Part shown: piece after piece, positions 1 through 9,270 of the stretch
How positions within the stretch are numbered: the first letter of the stretch is position 1
Layout of the letters: every line of letters starts with the position of its first letter
From: Staphylococcus caprae
Lineage (GTDB): Bacteria; Bacillota; Bacilli; Staphylococcales; Staphylococcaceae
Length of the DNA stretch: 53,302 bases
Direction: 5' to 3'
Assembly: GCF_002902725.1 (NCBI RefSeq)
Contig: NZ_PPRT01000013.1
Location: 1-53,302 of the forward strand
Notes under the pieces: model-generated
The model's database searches: none
Seen by the model: the letters and a program-made list of their open reading frames with translations, nothing else
Told to the model about the DNA's origin: nothing
Translations under genes and position numbers: made by a program

Positions 1-98
1 TAGGATTGAAAGAAGCTTGATATAAGCGCACTTTCAATTCAGACATCTACTGCCAATATGTTAAAGAAAGCTGAGACAATTAATTATGTCCCAGCCTC
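1..98 (-). repeat. Intergenic repeat, copy 1 (cut by the window edge)
   Basis: This stretch is the reverse complement of 24284-24381, with 96 of 98 bases matching by eye. The two differences are adjacent purine changes in the segment reading AGTGCGCTTA here and AGTACACTTA in the other copy. The element continues beyond base 1, so only one end is visible. The same repeat type, with a GGGACA hairpin and a STAR-like core, is common between staphylococcal genes. No reading frame in it looks like a gene. Confidence 0.85.
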
Positions 99-104
99 TT
101 TTTT
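70..104 (+). terminator. Rho-independent terminator formed by the repeat end
   Basis: GCTGAGACA and TGTCCCAGC pair with one A-C mismatch around an AT-rich loop, and are followed by CTC and six T. It would stop rightward transcripts entering from the left of the window. The other repeat copy lacks the T run after this hairpin. Confidence 0.6.
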
Positions 105-471
105 GTATTTTAAAAATATTTAAAAGGGTATAAGTCAGTGTGTAATTGTTTGGATAATATTTAATTTAATGGATCGTCTCTTAATTAAAATTGGTACACA
201 TTTACACTTCATTTTAGGAAGCATTCGTTAAATTAAAAATTTCACAATCTCGCTTGTTGTAACTTGAAAATGTAGTGTAAAAGCTATAAAATTATAGTTG
301 GATTAAAAATTGTCTTTTGTGTGAACAACTAAAGATTTGGCCTGATTAAAAGACGTTATAATTTAAGATGTCGAGGAAGTCTATAATGATAAGGCAATTT
401 ACTTTGTCATAAGTTTATAGCCTTAATCTTCATTTTGGTTAAAATATTATGAAAGCTTAGGTGAATTAGAG
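105..471. other. Intergenic region upstream of ndh
   Basis: No gene is visible. A TATAAT at 357-362 is the best -10 element for ndh, but its -35 partner is weak. The leader that would follow contains an imperfect hairpin at 381-420, with outer arms CTATAA and TTATAG. The ribosome-binding site AGGTGA lies about eight bases before the ndh ATG. The rest is AT-rich without clear signals. Confidence 0.4.
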
Positions 472-1680
472 ATGGCTCAAAATCGTAAGAAAGTATTAGT
501 TTTAGGTGCCGGCTATGCTGGTTTACAAACTGTTACTAAATTACAAAAAGAAATTTCTTCTGATGAAGCAGAAATTACTTTAATCAACAAAAATGAATAT
601 CATTATGAATCAACATGGTTACATGAAGCTTCTGCTGGTACTATCAACTATGAAGACTTAATTTATCCAGTTGAAAGTGCTTTAAAACAAGATAAAGTAA
701 ATTTTGTTGTGGCTGAAGTAACAAAAATTGATCGCAATGCTAAACGTGTTGAAACTGATAAAGGTGTATACGACTACGATGTTTTAGTTGTAGCATTAGG
801 TTTCGTAAGTGAAACATTTGGCATTGATGGTATGAAAGACTATGCTTTCCAAATTGAGAACGTTTTAACTTCTCGTAAATTATCTCGTCACATTGAAGAT
901 AAATTTGCTAACTATGCAGCTTCTAAAGAAAAAGATGACAAAGATTTAGCAATCTTAGTAGGTGGAGCTGGCTTTACTGGAATTGAATTTTTAGGTGAAT
1001 TAACTGAAAGAATTCCAGAATTATGCAGTAAATATGGTATTGACCAAAGCAAAGTAAAAATTACTTGTGTTGAGGCTGCACCTAAAATGTTACCAATGTT
1101 CTCTGACGAACTTGTTAGCTATGCTGTAAACTTCTTAGAAGACCGCGGTGTAGAATTTAAAATTGCTACGCCAATCGTTGCTTGTAACGACAAAGGTTTC
1201 GTAGTAGAAGTAAACGGAGAAAAACAACAATTAGAAGCTGGTACTTCAGTTTGGACTGCTGGTGTTCGTGGTAGCCACTTAATGGAAGAATCATTTGAAG
1301 GTGTTAAACGTGGACGTATCATCAACAAACAAGATTTAACTATCGAAGGTCATGACGATATCTTTGTAATTGGTGACTGTTCAGCGTTTATTCCTGAAGG
1401 TGAAGAACGTCCATTACCAACTACAGCACAAATTGCGATGCAACAAGGTGAACATGTTGCTAAAAATATTAAACATATCTTAAATGGTGAAGCTAAAGAA
1501 GACTTCCACTATGTTAACCGTGGTACAGTTTGCTCATTAGGTTCTCATGATGGTGTAGGTATCGTTTATGGCAGAGATATTGCAGGTAAAAAAGCTGCAT
1601 TCATGAAGAAAGTCATTGATACACGTGCTGTATTCAAAATTGGTGGCATAGGTTTAGCTTTCAAAAAAGGTAAATTCTAA
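472..1680 (+). CDS. ndh: Type II NADH:quinone oxidoreductase (NDH-2)
   Basis: This single-subunit flavoprotein oxidises NADH and reduces menaquinone at the inner face of the membrane without pumping protons. Staphylococci lack complex I, so NDH-2 enzymes feed their respiratory chain. The 402-residue protein opens with the FAD-binding GAGYAG motif at about residues 12-17. It has a second Rossmann motif, GGAGFTGIE, near residue 163 for NADH, and VIGDCSAF near residue 300, which closes the FAD site. The family motif [15 protein letters not shown] precedes a C-terminal helix that should attach the protein peripherally to the membrane. An AGGTGA ribosome-binding site supports the start. A strong terminator follows, so the gene is probably monocistronic. 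Confidence 0.93.
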   Translation: MAQNRKKVLVLGAGYAGLQTVTKLQKEISSDEAEITLINKNEYHYESTWLHEASAGTINYEDLIYPVESALKQDKVNFVVAEVTKIDRNAKRVETDKGVYDYDVLVVALGFVSETFGIDGMKDYAFQIENVLTSRKLSRHIEDKFANYAASKEKDDKDLAILVGGAGFTGIEFLGELTERIPELCSKYGIDQSKVKITCVEAAPKMLPMFSDELVSYAVNFLEDRGVEFKIATPIVACNDKGFVVEVNGEKQQLEAGTSVWTAGVRGSHLMEESFEGVKRGRIINKQDLTIEGHDDIFVIGDCSAFIPEGEERPLPTTAQIAMQQGEHVAKNIKHILNGEAKEDFHYVNRGTVCSLGSHDGVGIVYGRDIAGKKAAFMKKVIDTRAVFKIGGIGLAFKKGKF

Positions 1681-1711
1681 ACTAAGTCATATTAACATAT
1701 TATGTATTTTG

Positions 1712-1739
1712 CCTCCTGCTCACGAGCGGGAGGTTTTTT
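1712..1739 (+). terminator. Terminator of ndh
   Basis: CCTCCTGCTC pairs with GAGCGGGAGG, with one G-U pair, around a three-base loop, followed by six T. Confidence 0.9.
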
Positions 1740-1792
1740 AATATTTATTTATATCACAATATACATACACACATGTGGAACGGAGGAAGATA

Positions 1793-3274
1793 ATGAATTT
1801 TCAAATCAATAAAGAATCTAAACAGCCTATAGAAACACTTGTGATTGGTTTACCAGATCATATTAATCAATTAAATGATGTGAAATACTATGACGAATCA
1901 ATGACCGACCAACTTAAAACGTTAAAACAGCATCACATTATTGGCAGTTCAGTAGGAAAAGTATCTTCAACTATGTTTTATATAAATAACCAACCTAAAC
2001 GTTTGTTAACAGTTGGATTAGGTAACTTAAAAAATCTGTCATATCAACAATTATTAAAGGTATGGGGGCATACTTTTCAATATATAAAGGCAGAACATAT
2101 CAATGAAGCAGAGTTACTCTTAGATACGTTTATCTCTAAATATAATCATCCTTCAGAAGTCGCTAAAGCGTTCGGCTTACAAAGTGAACAAGCCATTTAT
2201 CAATTCGATAATTATAAATCAGATAAAAAGGCACCGTATCAACTAAATATTAGTATCCAAACTACTCATAAAGATATAGATTCTTATATTCAAGAAGGTC
2301 AGCAATTAGGACAGTCTATTAATCTTGCGCGAGAATTGAGTCAAATGCCTCCGAATATTCTGACACCGAAATACTTTGCCGAAGAAATTGATGATCATTT
2401 TAAAGAAAGTGAAGTTACGGTAGATATTAAAGATGCTGAAACGATTGTGTCTGAAGGGTTTGGTCTCCTTCATGCGGTAGGTAAAGGTTCTGTAAATGGT
2501 CCAAGATTAATTACGATGACATATAACGGTGGCAAGGAAGACGAAGCGCCACTTGCGTTAGTTGGTAAGGGAATTACATATGATTCAGGCGGCTATAGTA
2601 TAAAGTCTAAGATGGGTATGCAGACGATGAAATTTGATATGTGCGGGGCTGCGAATGTCGTGGGTATGATAGATAGCATCGCGAAATTACGTTTACCTGT
2701 GAATGTGGTAGGAATTATTGCTTCTGCTGAGAATATGATTAACGAAGCCTCTATGAAACCTGATGATGTGTTTACTGCATTAAATGGTGAGACAGTTGAA
2801 ATGTTAAATAGTGATGCTGAGGGTCGTATGGTATTGGGAGATGCTGTATTTTATGCCACACAATTCCAACCTCATCTTATATTGGATTTTGCAACATTGA
2901 CTGGAGCTGCAGTAGTAGCACTTGGCGAAGATAAGGCAGCTGCCTTTCACTCTCACGCTGAAAATGAAATCAACAGCTTGTTAGGTACTGCAAGAGCTGT
3001 TGATGAAAAGGTATTTGAATTACCAATGACAGAAACGGAAGAGCAATTAATAAAGAAATCAGATGTTGCTGATTTAGTTAATCATACGAATGGGCATGGT
3101 AAAGCATTATTTGCAGCAGCGTTTATTACTCACTTTAGTGGTCAGACGCCACATATTCATTTTGATATTGCAGGTCCTGCTACGATTAACAGAGCTACAT
3201 TCAAAGGACCTAAAGGACCTACAGGCTATATGATTCCTACTGTAATTGAATGGATGAAACAGCAATATAAATAA
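1793..3274 (+). CDS. pepZ: M17 leucyl aminopeptidase
   Basis: This cytosolic dizinc or dimanganese aminopeptidase of the PepA/leucine aminopeptidase family removes N-terminal residues from peptides. The ATG at 1793 is chosen because GGAGGA lies six bases upstream; an in-frame GTG at 1775 sits before that ribosome-binding site and is unlikely. The resulting 493-residue protein has a variable N-terminal domain and a C-terminal catalytic domain. Spacing matches E. coli PepA: metal ligands Lys259, Asp264, Asp282, Asp341 and Glu343, and catalytic Lys271 and Arg345, within [10 protein letters not shown] and the signature NSDAEGRM. No shared promoter with ndh is apparent because a terminator separates them. 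The symbol follows S. aureus usage as I remember it. Confidence 0.9.
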   Translation: MNFQINKESKQPIETLVIGLPDHINQLNDVKYYDESMTDQLKTLKQHHIIGSSVGKVSSTMFYINNQPKRLLTVGLGNLKNLSYQQLLKVWGHTFQYIKAEHINEAELLLDTFISKYNHPSEVAKAFGLQSEQAIYQFDNYKSDKKAPYQLNISIQTTHKDIDSYIQEGQQLGQSINLARELSQMPPNILTPKYFAEEIDDHFKESEVTVDIKDAETIVSEGFGLLHAVGKGSVNGPRLITMTYNGGKEDEAPLALVGKGITYDSGGYSIKSKMGMQTMKFDMCGAANVVGMIDSIAKLRLPVNVVGIIASAENMINEASMKPDDVFTALNGETVEMLNSDAEGRMVLGDAVFYATQFQPHLILDFATLTGAAVVALGEDKAAAFHSHAENEINSLLGTARAVDEKVFELPMTETEEQLIKKSDVADLVNHTNGHGKALFAAAFITHFSGQTPHIHFDIAGPATINRATFKGPKGPTGYMIPTVIEWMKQQYK

Positions 3275-3312
3275 ATATATTCACTCATAGAAATGGATAA
3301 CAATATAAATTT

Positions 3313-3402
3313 AGAGATTAGTCGGATGACGGAAAATTCCCTTCAAAGTTTATATTTTAATTATGAATTTTTGTCCGGGGAAAACGTAAGCGACTGATCT
3401 CT
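3313..3402 (+). other. Unassigned structured RNA element downstream of pepZ
   Basis: A 12-bp closing helix pairs AGAGATTAGTCG (3313-3324) with CGACTGATCTCT (3391-3402), using one G-U pair. Inside it, CGGA and TTCCC on the left can pair with TCCG and GGGAA on the right. A further arm pairs CAAAGTTTATA with TATGAATTTTTG around one bulge. TTTT follows the closing helix. It lies upstream of the likely promoter of the next gene (3410-3438), so it belongs to the pepZ 3' untranslated region or is a separate small RNA. It matches no riboswitch class I can recall. Confidence 0.5.
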
Positions 3403-3409
3403 TTTAACA

Positions 3410-3438
3410 TTGACATTGAAATCATGTATTGCTACTAT
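3410..3438 (+). promoter_or_regulatory. Promoter of the YuiF-type transporter gene
   Basis: A perfect TTGACA is followed after 17 bases by TACTAT. Transcription would start near 3445, about 45 bases before the start codon. Confidence 0.75.
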
Positions 3439-3489
3439 GTAGATTATAAATACTTTAGTTCGATAGAGTGATAAAGGATGGAGAGCGTC

Positions 3490-4806
3490 ATGGTTAATGC
3501 AGTTGTCATAGCGGTAATACTAATGATTGTGTTATGTCTATGTAGATTAAACGTAGTCATTAGTTTATTTATCAGTGCACTTGTGGGTGGTTTAATTTCT
3601 GGCATGAGTGTTGAGAAAGTTATTAGTGTATTTGGAAAGAATATTACAGACGGTGCAGAAGTTGCATTGAGTTATGCTTTATTAGGAGGATTTGCGGCAC
3701 TCATTTCTTATAGTGGGATTACTGATTACTTAGTCGGTAAAATCATTGAAGGCATTCACTCTGAAAATAGTAGGCTCTCTCGAATAAAAGTGAAAGTCAT
3801 CATTATAATTGCATTATTAGCAATGAGTATTATGAGTCAAAACTTAATTCCAGTACATATCGCATTTATTCCAATTGTTATACCACCATTAATTAGTTTA
3901 TTTAATGATTTAAGGATCGATAGACGACTCATTGGTCTAGTCATTGGTTTTGGATTATGTTGGCCATATGTTCTACTTCCTTATGGTTTCGGTCAAATTT
4001 TCCAACAAATTATTCAAAGCGGTTTCCAAAAGGCACATCATCCAATTGAATTTAACATGATTTGGAAAGCGATGTTGATTCCATCAATGGGTTATATTGT
4101 AGGGCTGATATTAGGCCTTATCGTTTATAGAAAGCCACGTGATTACGAGCAACGCAATGTGAACAATCGTGAAACAGTGACTGAATTAAAGCCTTATGTG
4201 TTAATCGTGACTGTCATTGCGATATTAGCTACTTTCTTAGTTCAAACATTTACAGATTCTATGATATTTGGTGCACTTGCAGGTGTACTTGTCTTCTTTG
4301 TTTCAAGAGTATATAAGTGGTATGAATTAGACGAACAATTTGTAGATGGTATTAAAATAATGGCCTACATTGGTGTAGTTATTTTAACGGCAAATGGATT
4401 TGCTGGAGTGATGAATGCGACAGGAGATATTGATACCTTAGTGAAAGGTTTAACGAGTCTGACAGGTGATCATAAATTGATTAGTATTATAATGATGTAC
4501 GTGATTGGTCTTATCGTTACGTTAGGCATTGGTTCTTCATTTGCGACCATTCCAATTATAGCGTCATTATTTATACCGTTTGGTGCATCCATTGGTCTTG
4601 ATACGATGGCACTGATTGCGCTCATTGGTACAGCGAGTGCATTAGGTGATTCAGGTTCACCCGCTAGTGATTCAACATTAGGTCCAACGGCAGGGCTAAA
4701 TATTGATGGTCAACACGATCATATTCGTGACACATGTGTGCCGAATTTCTTATTCTATAATATACCTCTAATGATTTTTGGTACGATAGCTGCTATGGTA
4801 CTATAA
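3490..4806 (+). CDS. YuiF/NhaC-type Na+/H+ antiporter-family permease
   Basis: This is a polytopic membrane protein with about 11-12 hydrophobic segments. Near the C-terminus it has a long conserved loop, LGDSGSPASDSTLGPTAGLN followed by DGQHDHIRDTC, which is typical of the family annotated as Na+/H+ antiporter and represented by Bacillus subtilis YuiF. That family has also been linked to amino-acid (histidine) uptake, so the substrate is not fixed by sequence. The start is placed at the second ATG, with GGAGAG just upstream; the ATG at 3478 would add four residues and has a poorer ribosome-binding site. The gene has its own promoter and is followed after 22 bases by a thioesterase gene, probably co-transcribed. 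Confidence 0.75.
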   Translation: MVNAVVIAVILMIVLCLCRLNVVISLFISALVGGLISGMSVEKVISVFGKNITDGAEVALSYALLGGFAALISYSGITDYLVGKIIEGIHSENSRLSRIKVKVIIIIALLAMSIMSQNLIPVHIAFIPIVIPPLISLFNDLRIDRRLIGLVIGFGLCWPYVLLPYGFGQIFQQIIQSGFQKAHHPIEFNMIWKAMLIPSMGYIVGLILGLIVYRKPRDYEQRNVNNRETVTELKPYVLIVTVIAILATFLVQTFTDSMIFGALAGVLVFFVSRVYKWYELDEQFVDGIKIMAYIGVVILTANGFAGVMNATGDIDTLVKGLTSLTGDHKLISIIMMYVIGLIVTLGIGSSFATIPIIASLFIPFGASIGLDTMALIALIGTASALGDSGSPASDSTLGPTAGLNIDGQHDHIRDTCVPNFLFYNIPLMIFGTIAAMVL

Positions 4807-4828
4807 AATATGAAATGAGGTGTAAAGC

Positions 4829-5203
4829 ATGACGAATCTTTTAGAGACATTTGAAATGCGAATTGAAAATGAAGACAACGGCAAGGTAATCATTTCTATG
4901 CCAGTCACTGACAAGGTAAAACAGCCTTTCGGTTATTTACATGGTGGGGCGAGTCTAGCTTTAGGTGAAACAGCATGCTCTATGGGAGCAGCAAATTTAA
5001 TAGATACAAATCAATATATACCTTTAGGTTTAGAAATGAATGCGAATCATATACGCTCTACAAGAGAAGGTCGTGTAACTGCAACTGCAACGATTGTGCA
5101 TCAAGGTCAATCAACTCAAGTATGGAACGTTGAAATAAAAGATGACAATCATCAATTAATCAGCATTATGCGAGGCACAATAGCCATCAAACCAATCAAA
5201 TAA
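4829..5203 (+). CDS. Hotdog-fold acyl-CoA thioesterase (MenI/PaaI type)
   Basis: This 124-residue single hotdog domain should hydrolyse an acyl-CoA in the cytosol. The sequence YLHGGASLALGETA, around residues 37-50, has the HGG turn and a glutamate in the catalytic position. That matches the YdiI/MenI branch, which cleaves 1,4-dihydroxy-2-naphthoyl-CoA in menaquinone synthesis, rather than the aspartate-bearing PaaI branch. Staphylococci depend on menaquinone, so a MenI role is reasonable but is inferred from one motif. GAGGTG lies seven bases before the ATG. The gene closes a probable two-gene unit with the upstream permease and runs into a strong two-way terminator. Confidence 0.8.
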   Translation: MTNLLETFEMRIENEDNGKVIISMPVTDKVKQPFGYLHGGASLALGETACSMGAANLIDTNQYIPLGLEMNANHIRSTREGRVTATATIVHQGQSTQVWNVEIKDDNHQLISIMRGTIAIKPIK

Positions 5204-5216
5204 ATATTATACAAAT

Positions 5217-5278
5217 AAAGCGCGTCCTTAGATTGTTAAAAAACATGTTAGTTTACAATCTAAGGACGCGCTTTTTTA
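5217..5278. terminator. Bidirectional terminator with a perfect 20-bp stem
   Basis: The arms 5217-5236 and 5255-5274 are exact reverse complements with a GCGCGTCC core and an AT-rich loop. T runs flank both strands, so it serves the thioesterase gene on the plus strand and the convergent flavoprotein gene on the minus strand. Confidence 0.92.
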
Positions 5279-5280
5279 TA

Positions 5281-6438
5281 CTACGATATCTTTTTACTTA
5301 AACGGCTTAACGCTTTACTAATACGTTCAGCACCTTCTTTACCACCCATAATGTTTCGAGCAAAGGGACCTAATTCAAGATCAGCAAGTCCGCCCATCAC
5401 AAATAATTGTGGTAGCCACTCAAGATCATACGTTAATGATGGATAACCACACTCATTTAGCGGGGCATCTTCTTCGTGAATCAGAGCGCGTACAAATGGT
5501 TGATCACCTAACTGATTTACAAATCCAGTTGCAAGTAGGATGTGTTGGTAAGGATAGGTGTGACATTCAGAAACAATTTGATTAGAACGCACTTCGTCAA
5601 TAGGTGAATGATGTAGCTTTAATCTACCGGTTTGTTCATGCTTCTTCAAACGTAAGAATAATTCCATAGGCATTGACCCTTTATGGCGTTCTTGCTCTAT
5701 GAGCTTCATCCGTTCTGCAGATGATGAAATCACTGATAATTGATTCATTCGTTTAGGACCCAACCATCCTGGATCTGCATCGAAATCATGTATTTCAATT
5801 TGTTTGTTAAGCCAAAGATGTATGATGTCATTGCTATTTTGATGGTTTAATAATTTCAAAGTTAAATGTGCAGCAGATATACCAGAACCTACAACATGAT
5901 TTGTTTTACTGTCTATTTCAGCATTGTAATTAAGATCAAATATGTGAGTAACCTTTGCATTCTCTTTAAATTGTTCAGGTATGAAAGGCTTATGATTACA
6001 TCCACTTGCAATCACAACACAGTCAGTCGTGACCATCTTGCCACTCTTTAATTGAACTTGCCACTTACCTCTATGGCGGTTTAATTTAGATACGGCACCT
6101 TGAATGTGACAATCATTGAGTTCGTACTGGTGCACTAAATCATGGACATGATGCATAAACATATCTCTTTGTGGACGTTTGTATGGACCATAATAAGCTG
6201 AGGTGTATTGATTTAATTTTGCGTATTGCTTGAGATGAAAGGGTTGGGGATGTATATGATGCACGAATGGTGACCTCAAGAAAGGCATGCTAATACGCTG
6301 GGTGAACTGATTAAATTGTTCACATAAAGTTGTATAAGGATCAATAATGGTCAATTGCTCTTTTTCTAAACCTTCGTGTCTTAATTTGATTGCTACCGTT
6401 GTTCCTTGAATACCACCACCGATTATTGTCCAATGCAT
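5281..6438 (-). CDS. SidA/PvdA-like FAD/NAD(P)-binding protein under a Zur box
   Basis: This 385-residue flavoprotein starts with the FAD motif GGGIQG (residues 7-12). It has a second nucleotide-binding motif, VVGSGISAAHLTLKLL, near residue 187, and the ATGF motif of class B flavin monooxygenases near residue 305. The layout resembles lysine/ornithine N-hydroxylases and related uncharacterised FAD/NAD(P) proteins. The amine substrate, if any, is unknown, and no siderophore genes surround it. GGAGCGG lies five bases before the ATG. The gene stands alone between two terminators with its own promoter. A near-perfect zinc-repressor operator sits on the transcription start, so I infer expression under zinc limitation. 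Confidence 0.75.
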   Translation of the reverse strand: MHWTIIGGGIQGTTVAIKLRHEGLEKEQLTIIDPYTTLCEQFNQFTQRISMPFLRSPFVHHIHPQPFHLKQYAKLNQYTSAYYGPYKRPQRDMFMHHVHDLVHQYELNDCHIQGAVSKLNRHRGKWQVQLKSGKMVTTDCVVIASGCNHKPFIPEQFKENAKVTHIFDLNYNAEIDSKTNHVVGSGISAAHLTLKLLNHQNSNDIIHLWLNKQIEIHDFDADPGWLGPKRMNQLSVISSSAERMKLIEQERHKGSMPMELFLRLKKHEQTGRLKLHHSPIDEVRSNQIVSECHTYPYQHILLATGFVNQLGDQPFVRALIHEEDAPLNECGYPSLTYDLEWLPQLFVMGGLADLELGPFARNIMGGKEGAERISKALSRLSKKIS

Positions 6439-6465
6439 TCAAACCGCTCCTTTATTTTTGAAAAG

Positions 6466-6490
6466 TTAAATCGAAATAATTACGATTTAA
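6466..6490 (-). promoter_or_regulatory. Zur operator on the flavoprotein promoter
   Basis: A 25-bp palindrome has outer arms TTAAATCG and CGATTTAA and an AAT-A-ATT centre. Compared with the Firmicutes Zur core TCGTAATNATTACGA, only one base differs (A for T in the left half). The site begins one base from the -10 hexamer and covers the expected transcription start near 6484, an ideal repression position. Fur and PerR boxes share the ATNAT centre but not the CG steps, which argues for Zur. Confidence 0.75.
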
Positions 6491-6519
6491 ATAGTATCAC
6501 ATTTCATCTAAGAGTACAA
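6491..6519 (-). promoter_or_regulatory. Promoter of the flavoprotein gene
   Basis: Read on the minus strand, TTGTAC (6519-6514) is followed after 17 bases by TACTAT (6496-6491). Transcription would start near 6484, inside the Zur box. Confidence 0.7.
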
Positions 6520-6606
6520 AATAAATATCGGAAGGTAAGGTGCATTCGACTAAATTGCAAATTAAGAGAAAGATGTTGTGTAGCATCATCAAATAGGAGA
6601 TTTTCA

Positions 6607-6650
6607 CAAAAAAGTACCCTCAATAATTGGTTTTTTCCAACTTTTGAGGG
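6607..6650 (-). terminator. Terminator of the mnh operon
   Basis: On the minus strand CCCTCAAAAGTTGG pairs with CCAATTATTGAGGG around a six-A loop, followed by a short spacer and a run of T. It separates mnhG from the flavoprotein gene. Confidence 0.85.
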
Positions 6651-6665
6651 CATATCGCATGAATT

Positions 6666-7022
6666 CTACAATTTCGTATCCTTCATATCGTCTTTTATTT
6701 CATCTACTTTTGTTTCTTTACTATAAGGTGTTTGAATATTATAAGCTGCTTTCATAATCATATGACTTGAAAGGGGACCGGTGATAAAGACAAAGATAAT
6801 TCCAATAATTAATTGCATATTGACATAACCTTCAGTACCAATGAAATATAAGAAAGAACCGAAGAGTAAGAACATGGCACCAAGTGTGGCCGCTTTACCA
6901 GCAGCATGTGCTCTAGAATATACATCTTTTAATCGTAATAAACCTATGGCTGCAAAGGCACTTATTAAAGCACCTAGTACGACAAAGATTATTGCAATAC
7001 TAGTGACGATCGTTGCTATCAT
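6666..7022 (-). CDS. mnhG: Na+/H+ antiporter subunit G
   Basis: This 118-residue membrane protein has three hydrophobic segments and the family core [20 protein letters not shown], matching MrpG/MnhG/PhaG. It is a small accessory subunit of the seven-protein Mrp complex that exchanges internal Na+ for external protons. Its first 23 bases overlap the end of mnhF, which implies translational coupling. The charged C-terminal tail ([17 protein letters not shown]) should be cytoplasmic. It is the last gene of the operon and is followed by a clear terminator. Confidence 0.92.
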   Translation of the reverse strand: MIATIVTSIAIIFVVLGALISAFAAIGLLRLKDVYSRAHAAGKAATLGAMFLLFGSFLYFIGTEGYVNMQLIIGIIFVFITGPLSSHMIMKAAYNIQTPYSKETKVDEIKDDMKDTKL

Positions 7023-7293
7023 GCTTAATCACCTTACCTTCATCCATAAATTTAGAAAAGACTGCCGTCCCTAAAAAGGCGAGTATACCTACCATTAAAA
7101 TAACTACAATCATATATTTAATATTTAGTAAAATACTAAATAAGGCAATGACTGCCATCAATTGTAGTCCAATCGCATCTAGTGCAACTACACGATCGGC
7201 TAAAGAAGGGCCTAAAATGACACGTACAAGCATTGCTAACATTGATAATACGACAATAATAAGTGCAATGACGATAAATATGTTATGTGTCAT
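7000..7293 (-). CDS. mnhF: Na+/H+ antiporter subunit F
   Basis: This 97-residue protein has three membrane segments and the MrpF core [15 protein letters not shown], near residue 28. MrpF is required for assembly and activity of the Mnh complex, and in other bacteria it is linked to bile-salt export. The start overlaps the mnhE stop by one base, with AAGGTGG upstream. The 3' end overlaps mnhG. Confidence 0.92.
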   Translation of the reverse strand: MTHNIFIVIALIIVVLSMLAMLVRVILGPSLADRVVALDAIGLQLMAVIALFSILLNIKYMIVVILMVGILAFLGTAVFSKFMDEGKVIKHDSNDRH

Positions 7294-7772
7294 TATTTTT
7301 CACCCACCTTTCTTACTACCTTTTCTAGAGATGATTTGATACTTTCTACTTCTTCTTCCTTAGTACTAAAATCAATCGCATGGATATAGATTTTCTTGCG
7401 ATCATCACTGATACCTAATACTACCGTCCCTGGAGTTAATGTAATGAGATTTGAAAGTAATACGATTTGCCAATCTGTCTTGAGGTCTGTTTCATACACG
7501 AAGAATCCTGGCTTATTCGTAATACTTGGTTTTAAAATAATTTTCAGGACATCAAAATTAGCCTTAATCAATTCACTTAAAAATGTGAGCACTAACATAA
7601 TGATGCGATACACTCTTACCAAGTAGAATCGACCTGGCATGACACGATGTAGGAGGTAGACAAGAACAAGGCCAAAGATGAAGCCCAATACAAAGTTATT
7701 TAACGTGTAACTGTCTGTAACGAATAACCAAATCATTGCGACTAATAAGTTTACGATAAATTGTGCGGCCAT
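7293..7772 (-). CDS. mnhE: Na+/H+ antiporter subunit E
   Basis: This 159-residue MrpE-family protein has an N-terminal pair of hydrophobic segments and a soluble C-terminal half. It contains the family sequence [17 protein letters not shown] near residue 107 and a following IHAIDFS. MnhE contributes to the membrane arm of the antiporter. GGAGG lies seven bases before the ATG, and only one base separates it from the mnhD stop. Confidence 0.92.
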   Translation of the reverse strand: MAAQFIVNLLVAMIWLFVTDSYTLNNFVLGFIFGLVLVYLLHRVMPGRFYLVRVYRIIMLVLTFLSELIKANFDVLKIILKPSITNKPGFFVYETDLKTDWQIVLLSNLITLTPGTVVLGISDDRKKIYIHAIDFSTKEEEVESIKSSLEKVVRKVGEK

Positions 7773-7773
7773 A

Positions 7774-9270
7774 TTATTTACCTCCTAAAACGCTATGAAT
7801 ATAAATATTTGGATCAGTAAATGTTTCAGCGCCTTCTTTAATGATAGGGAACAGTACATCTGCCGATAATCCGAATAGGACTGTAATTACTGTCGATACT
7901 ACTGCAATTGTAGTCAGGTATTTGACTTTCACTTTCTGCGTTGTATCATAGCCTCTTGCCTCGCCGAAGAAGCCTTTAAGGAAGATTCGAATCACTGAAT
8001 ATAGAACAATTAAGCTAGATAGGAGGACTATGATGCCGCTTAGGTAGAATCCCTTTTCAAATGTTGCCTGAACAATATAAAATTTCCCGTAAAAACCACT
8101 TAACGGTGGTATACCAGCAAGACTCAATGCAGCGATAAAGAATGTCCATCCTAAAATAGGATATCCTTGAATTAAACCACCAAACTTGCGTAAATCGGTC
8201 GATTTCGTAATCTTATACATCACTCCGATGAGTAAGAACAGTGAAGCTTTAACTAACATATCGTGAATCGTATAGTATATTGCGCCCATCATTCCTGCCT
8301 CGTTCATCATGGCAACGCCAACTAAGATAACGCCAACCGCTATCATAATATTGTAAAGAATAATCTTCTTCGTATCGTAATAGGCTATTGCGCCCACACA
8401 TCCGAAAATGATTGTCATTAACGCTAAGAAAAGAATCACATAGTGTGAAAAGCTAACCGTACTATTGAAGAATAAACTCAATGTTCTTGCAATGGCGTAT
8501 ACACCCACTTTGGTAAGTAGTGCACCAAAGAATGTAATAATAGCAACAGGTGGGGCATAATACGCACCTGGTAACCATACATACATAGGGAATACACCAG
8601 CTTTAGTGGCAAAGACGAAAATAAATAAGATAAAGACGATATTGACGAGACCACTATCGTGAACAGATAGATTAGATAATCTTTCACTAATGTGTGCTAA
8701 GTTTAAAGTACCAACTACTGAATAAAGTACCGCGACACCCATAACAAAGAATGATGACGATACGACATTCACTAATATATATTTGATTGTTTCTTGGAGT
8801 TGGATTTTCGTGGTACCGATAACTAATAAACAATATGAAGACATTAAAAAGACTTCAAAGAATACAAACATGTTAAAGATATCACCAGTCGTAAATGCAC
8901 CGATAATACCGATTAACATAAACATGATAGAAAAGTAATAGTAATAGCGTTCTCGATCTATACCAATGGAACGATATGAATATAAAATAATTAAAATCGT
9001 AATAATAATACTTGTGATGATAAGTAAAGCACTAAAAACATCTAATACAAACACAATGCTGTAAGGTGCTTTCCATGAACCTAATTCTACTTTCAAAGGA
9101 CCATCGTGTAATACATTTCTTAAATTAATGATAGCCACAATGAGTGTGAGTGCTGAACCAATCAGTGCAACATAACGCTTGATTATCGGGCGCTTTCCAA
9201 TAAAGATGAGTAAAATTGCAGTTAGAATAGGTATCACAAGGGTTAAAACGAGCAAGTTACTCTCTGTCAT
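7774..9270 (-). CDS. mnhD: Na+/H+ antiporter subunit D
   Basis: This 498-residue, roughly 14-segment membrane protein belongs to the proton-translocating family shared with complex I subunits NuoL/M/N. The key acidic residue is Glu139 in [14 protein letters not shown]. Family motifs [19 protein letters not shown] and [15 protein letters not shown] follow in order. The start ATG lies within the end of mnhC, a 14-base overlap, with GGAG upstream. The length equals that of S. aureus MnhD as I know it. Confidence 0.94.
   Translation of the reverse strand: MTESNLLVLTLVIPILTAILLIFIGKRPIIKRYVALIGSALTLIVAIINLRNVLHDGPLKVELGSWKAPYSIVFVLDVFSALLIITSIIITILIILYSYRSIGIDRERYYYYFSIMFMLIGIIGAFTTGDIFNMFVFFEVFLMSSYCLLVIGTTKIQLQETIKYILVNVVSSSFFVMGVAVLYSVVGTLNLAHISERLSNLSVHDSGLVNIVFILFIFVFATKAGVFPMYVWLPGAYYAPPVAIITFFGALLTKVGVYAIARTLSLFFNSTVSFSHYVILFLALMTIIFGCVGAIAYYDTKKIILYNIMIAVGVILVGVAMMNEAGMMGAIYYTIHDMLVKASLFLLIGVMYKITKSTDLRKFGGLIQGYPILGWTFFIAALSLAGIPPLSGFYGKFYIVQATFEKGFYLSGIIVLLSSLIVLYSVIRIFLKGFFGEARGYDTTQKVKVKYLTTIAVVSTVITVLFGLSADVLFPIIKEGAETFTDPNIYIHSVLGGK

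Noticed and set aside
3313..3402. A riboswitch controlling the YuiF-type transporter
   Set aside because: The transporter has a TTGACA promoter downstream of the element, so the element is probably not in its leader. The fold also matches no riboswitch class I know.
5866..6051. Plus-strand frames opposite the flavoprotein gene
   Set aside because: They are short, lack ribosome-binding sites and sit opposite conserved flavoprotein motifs.
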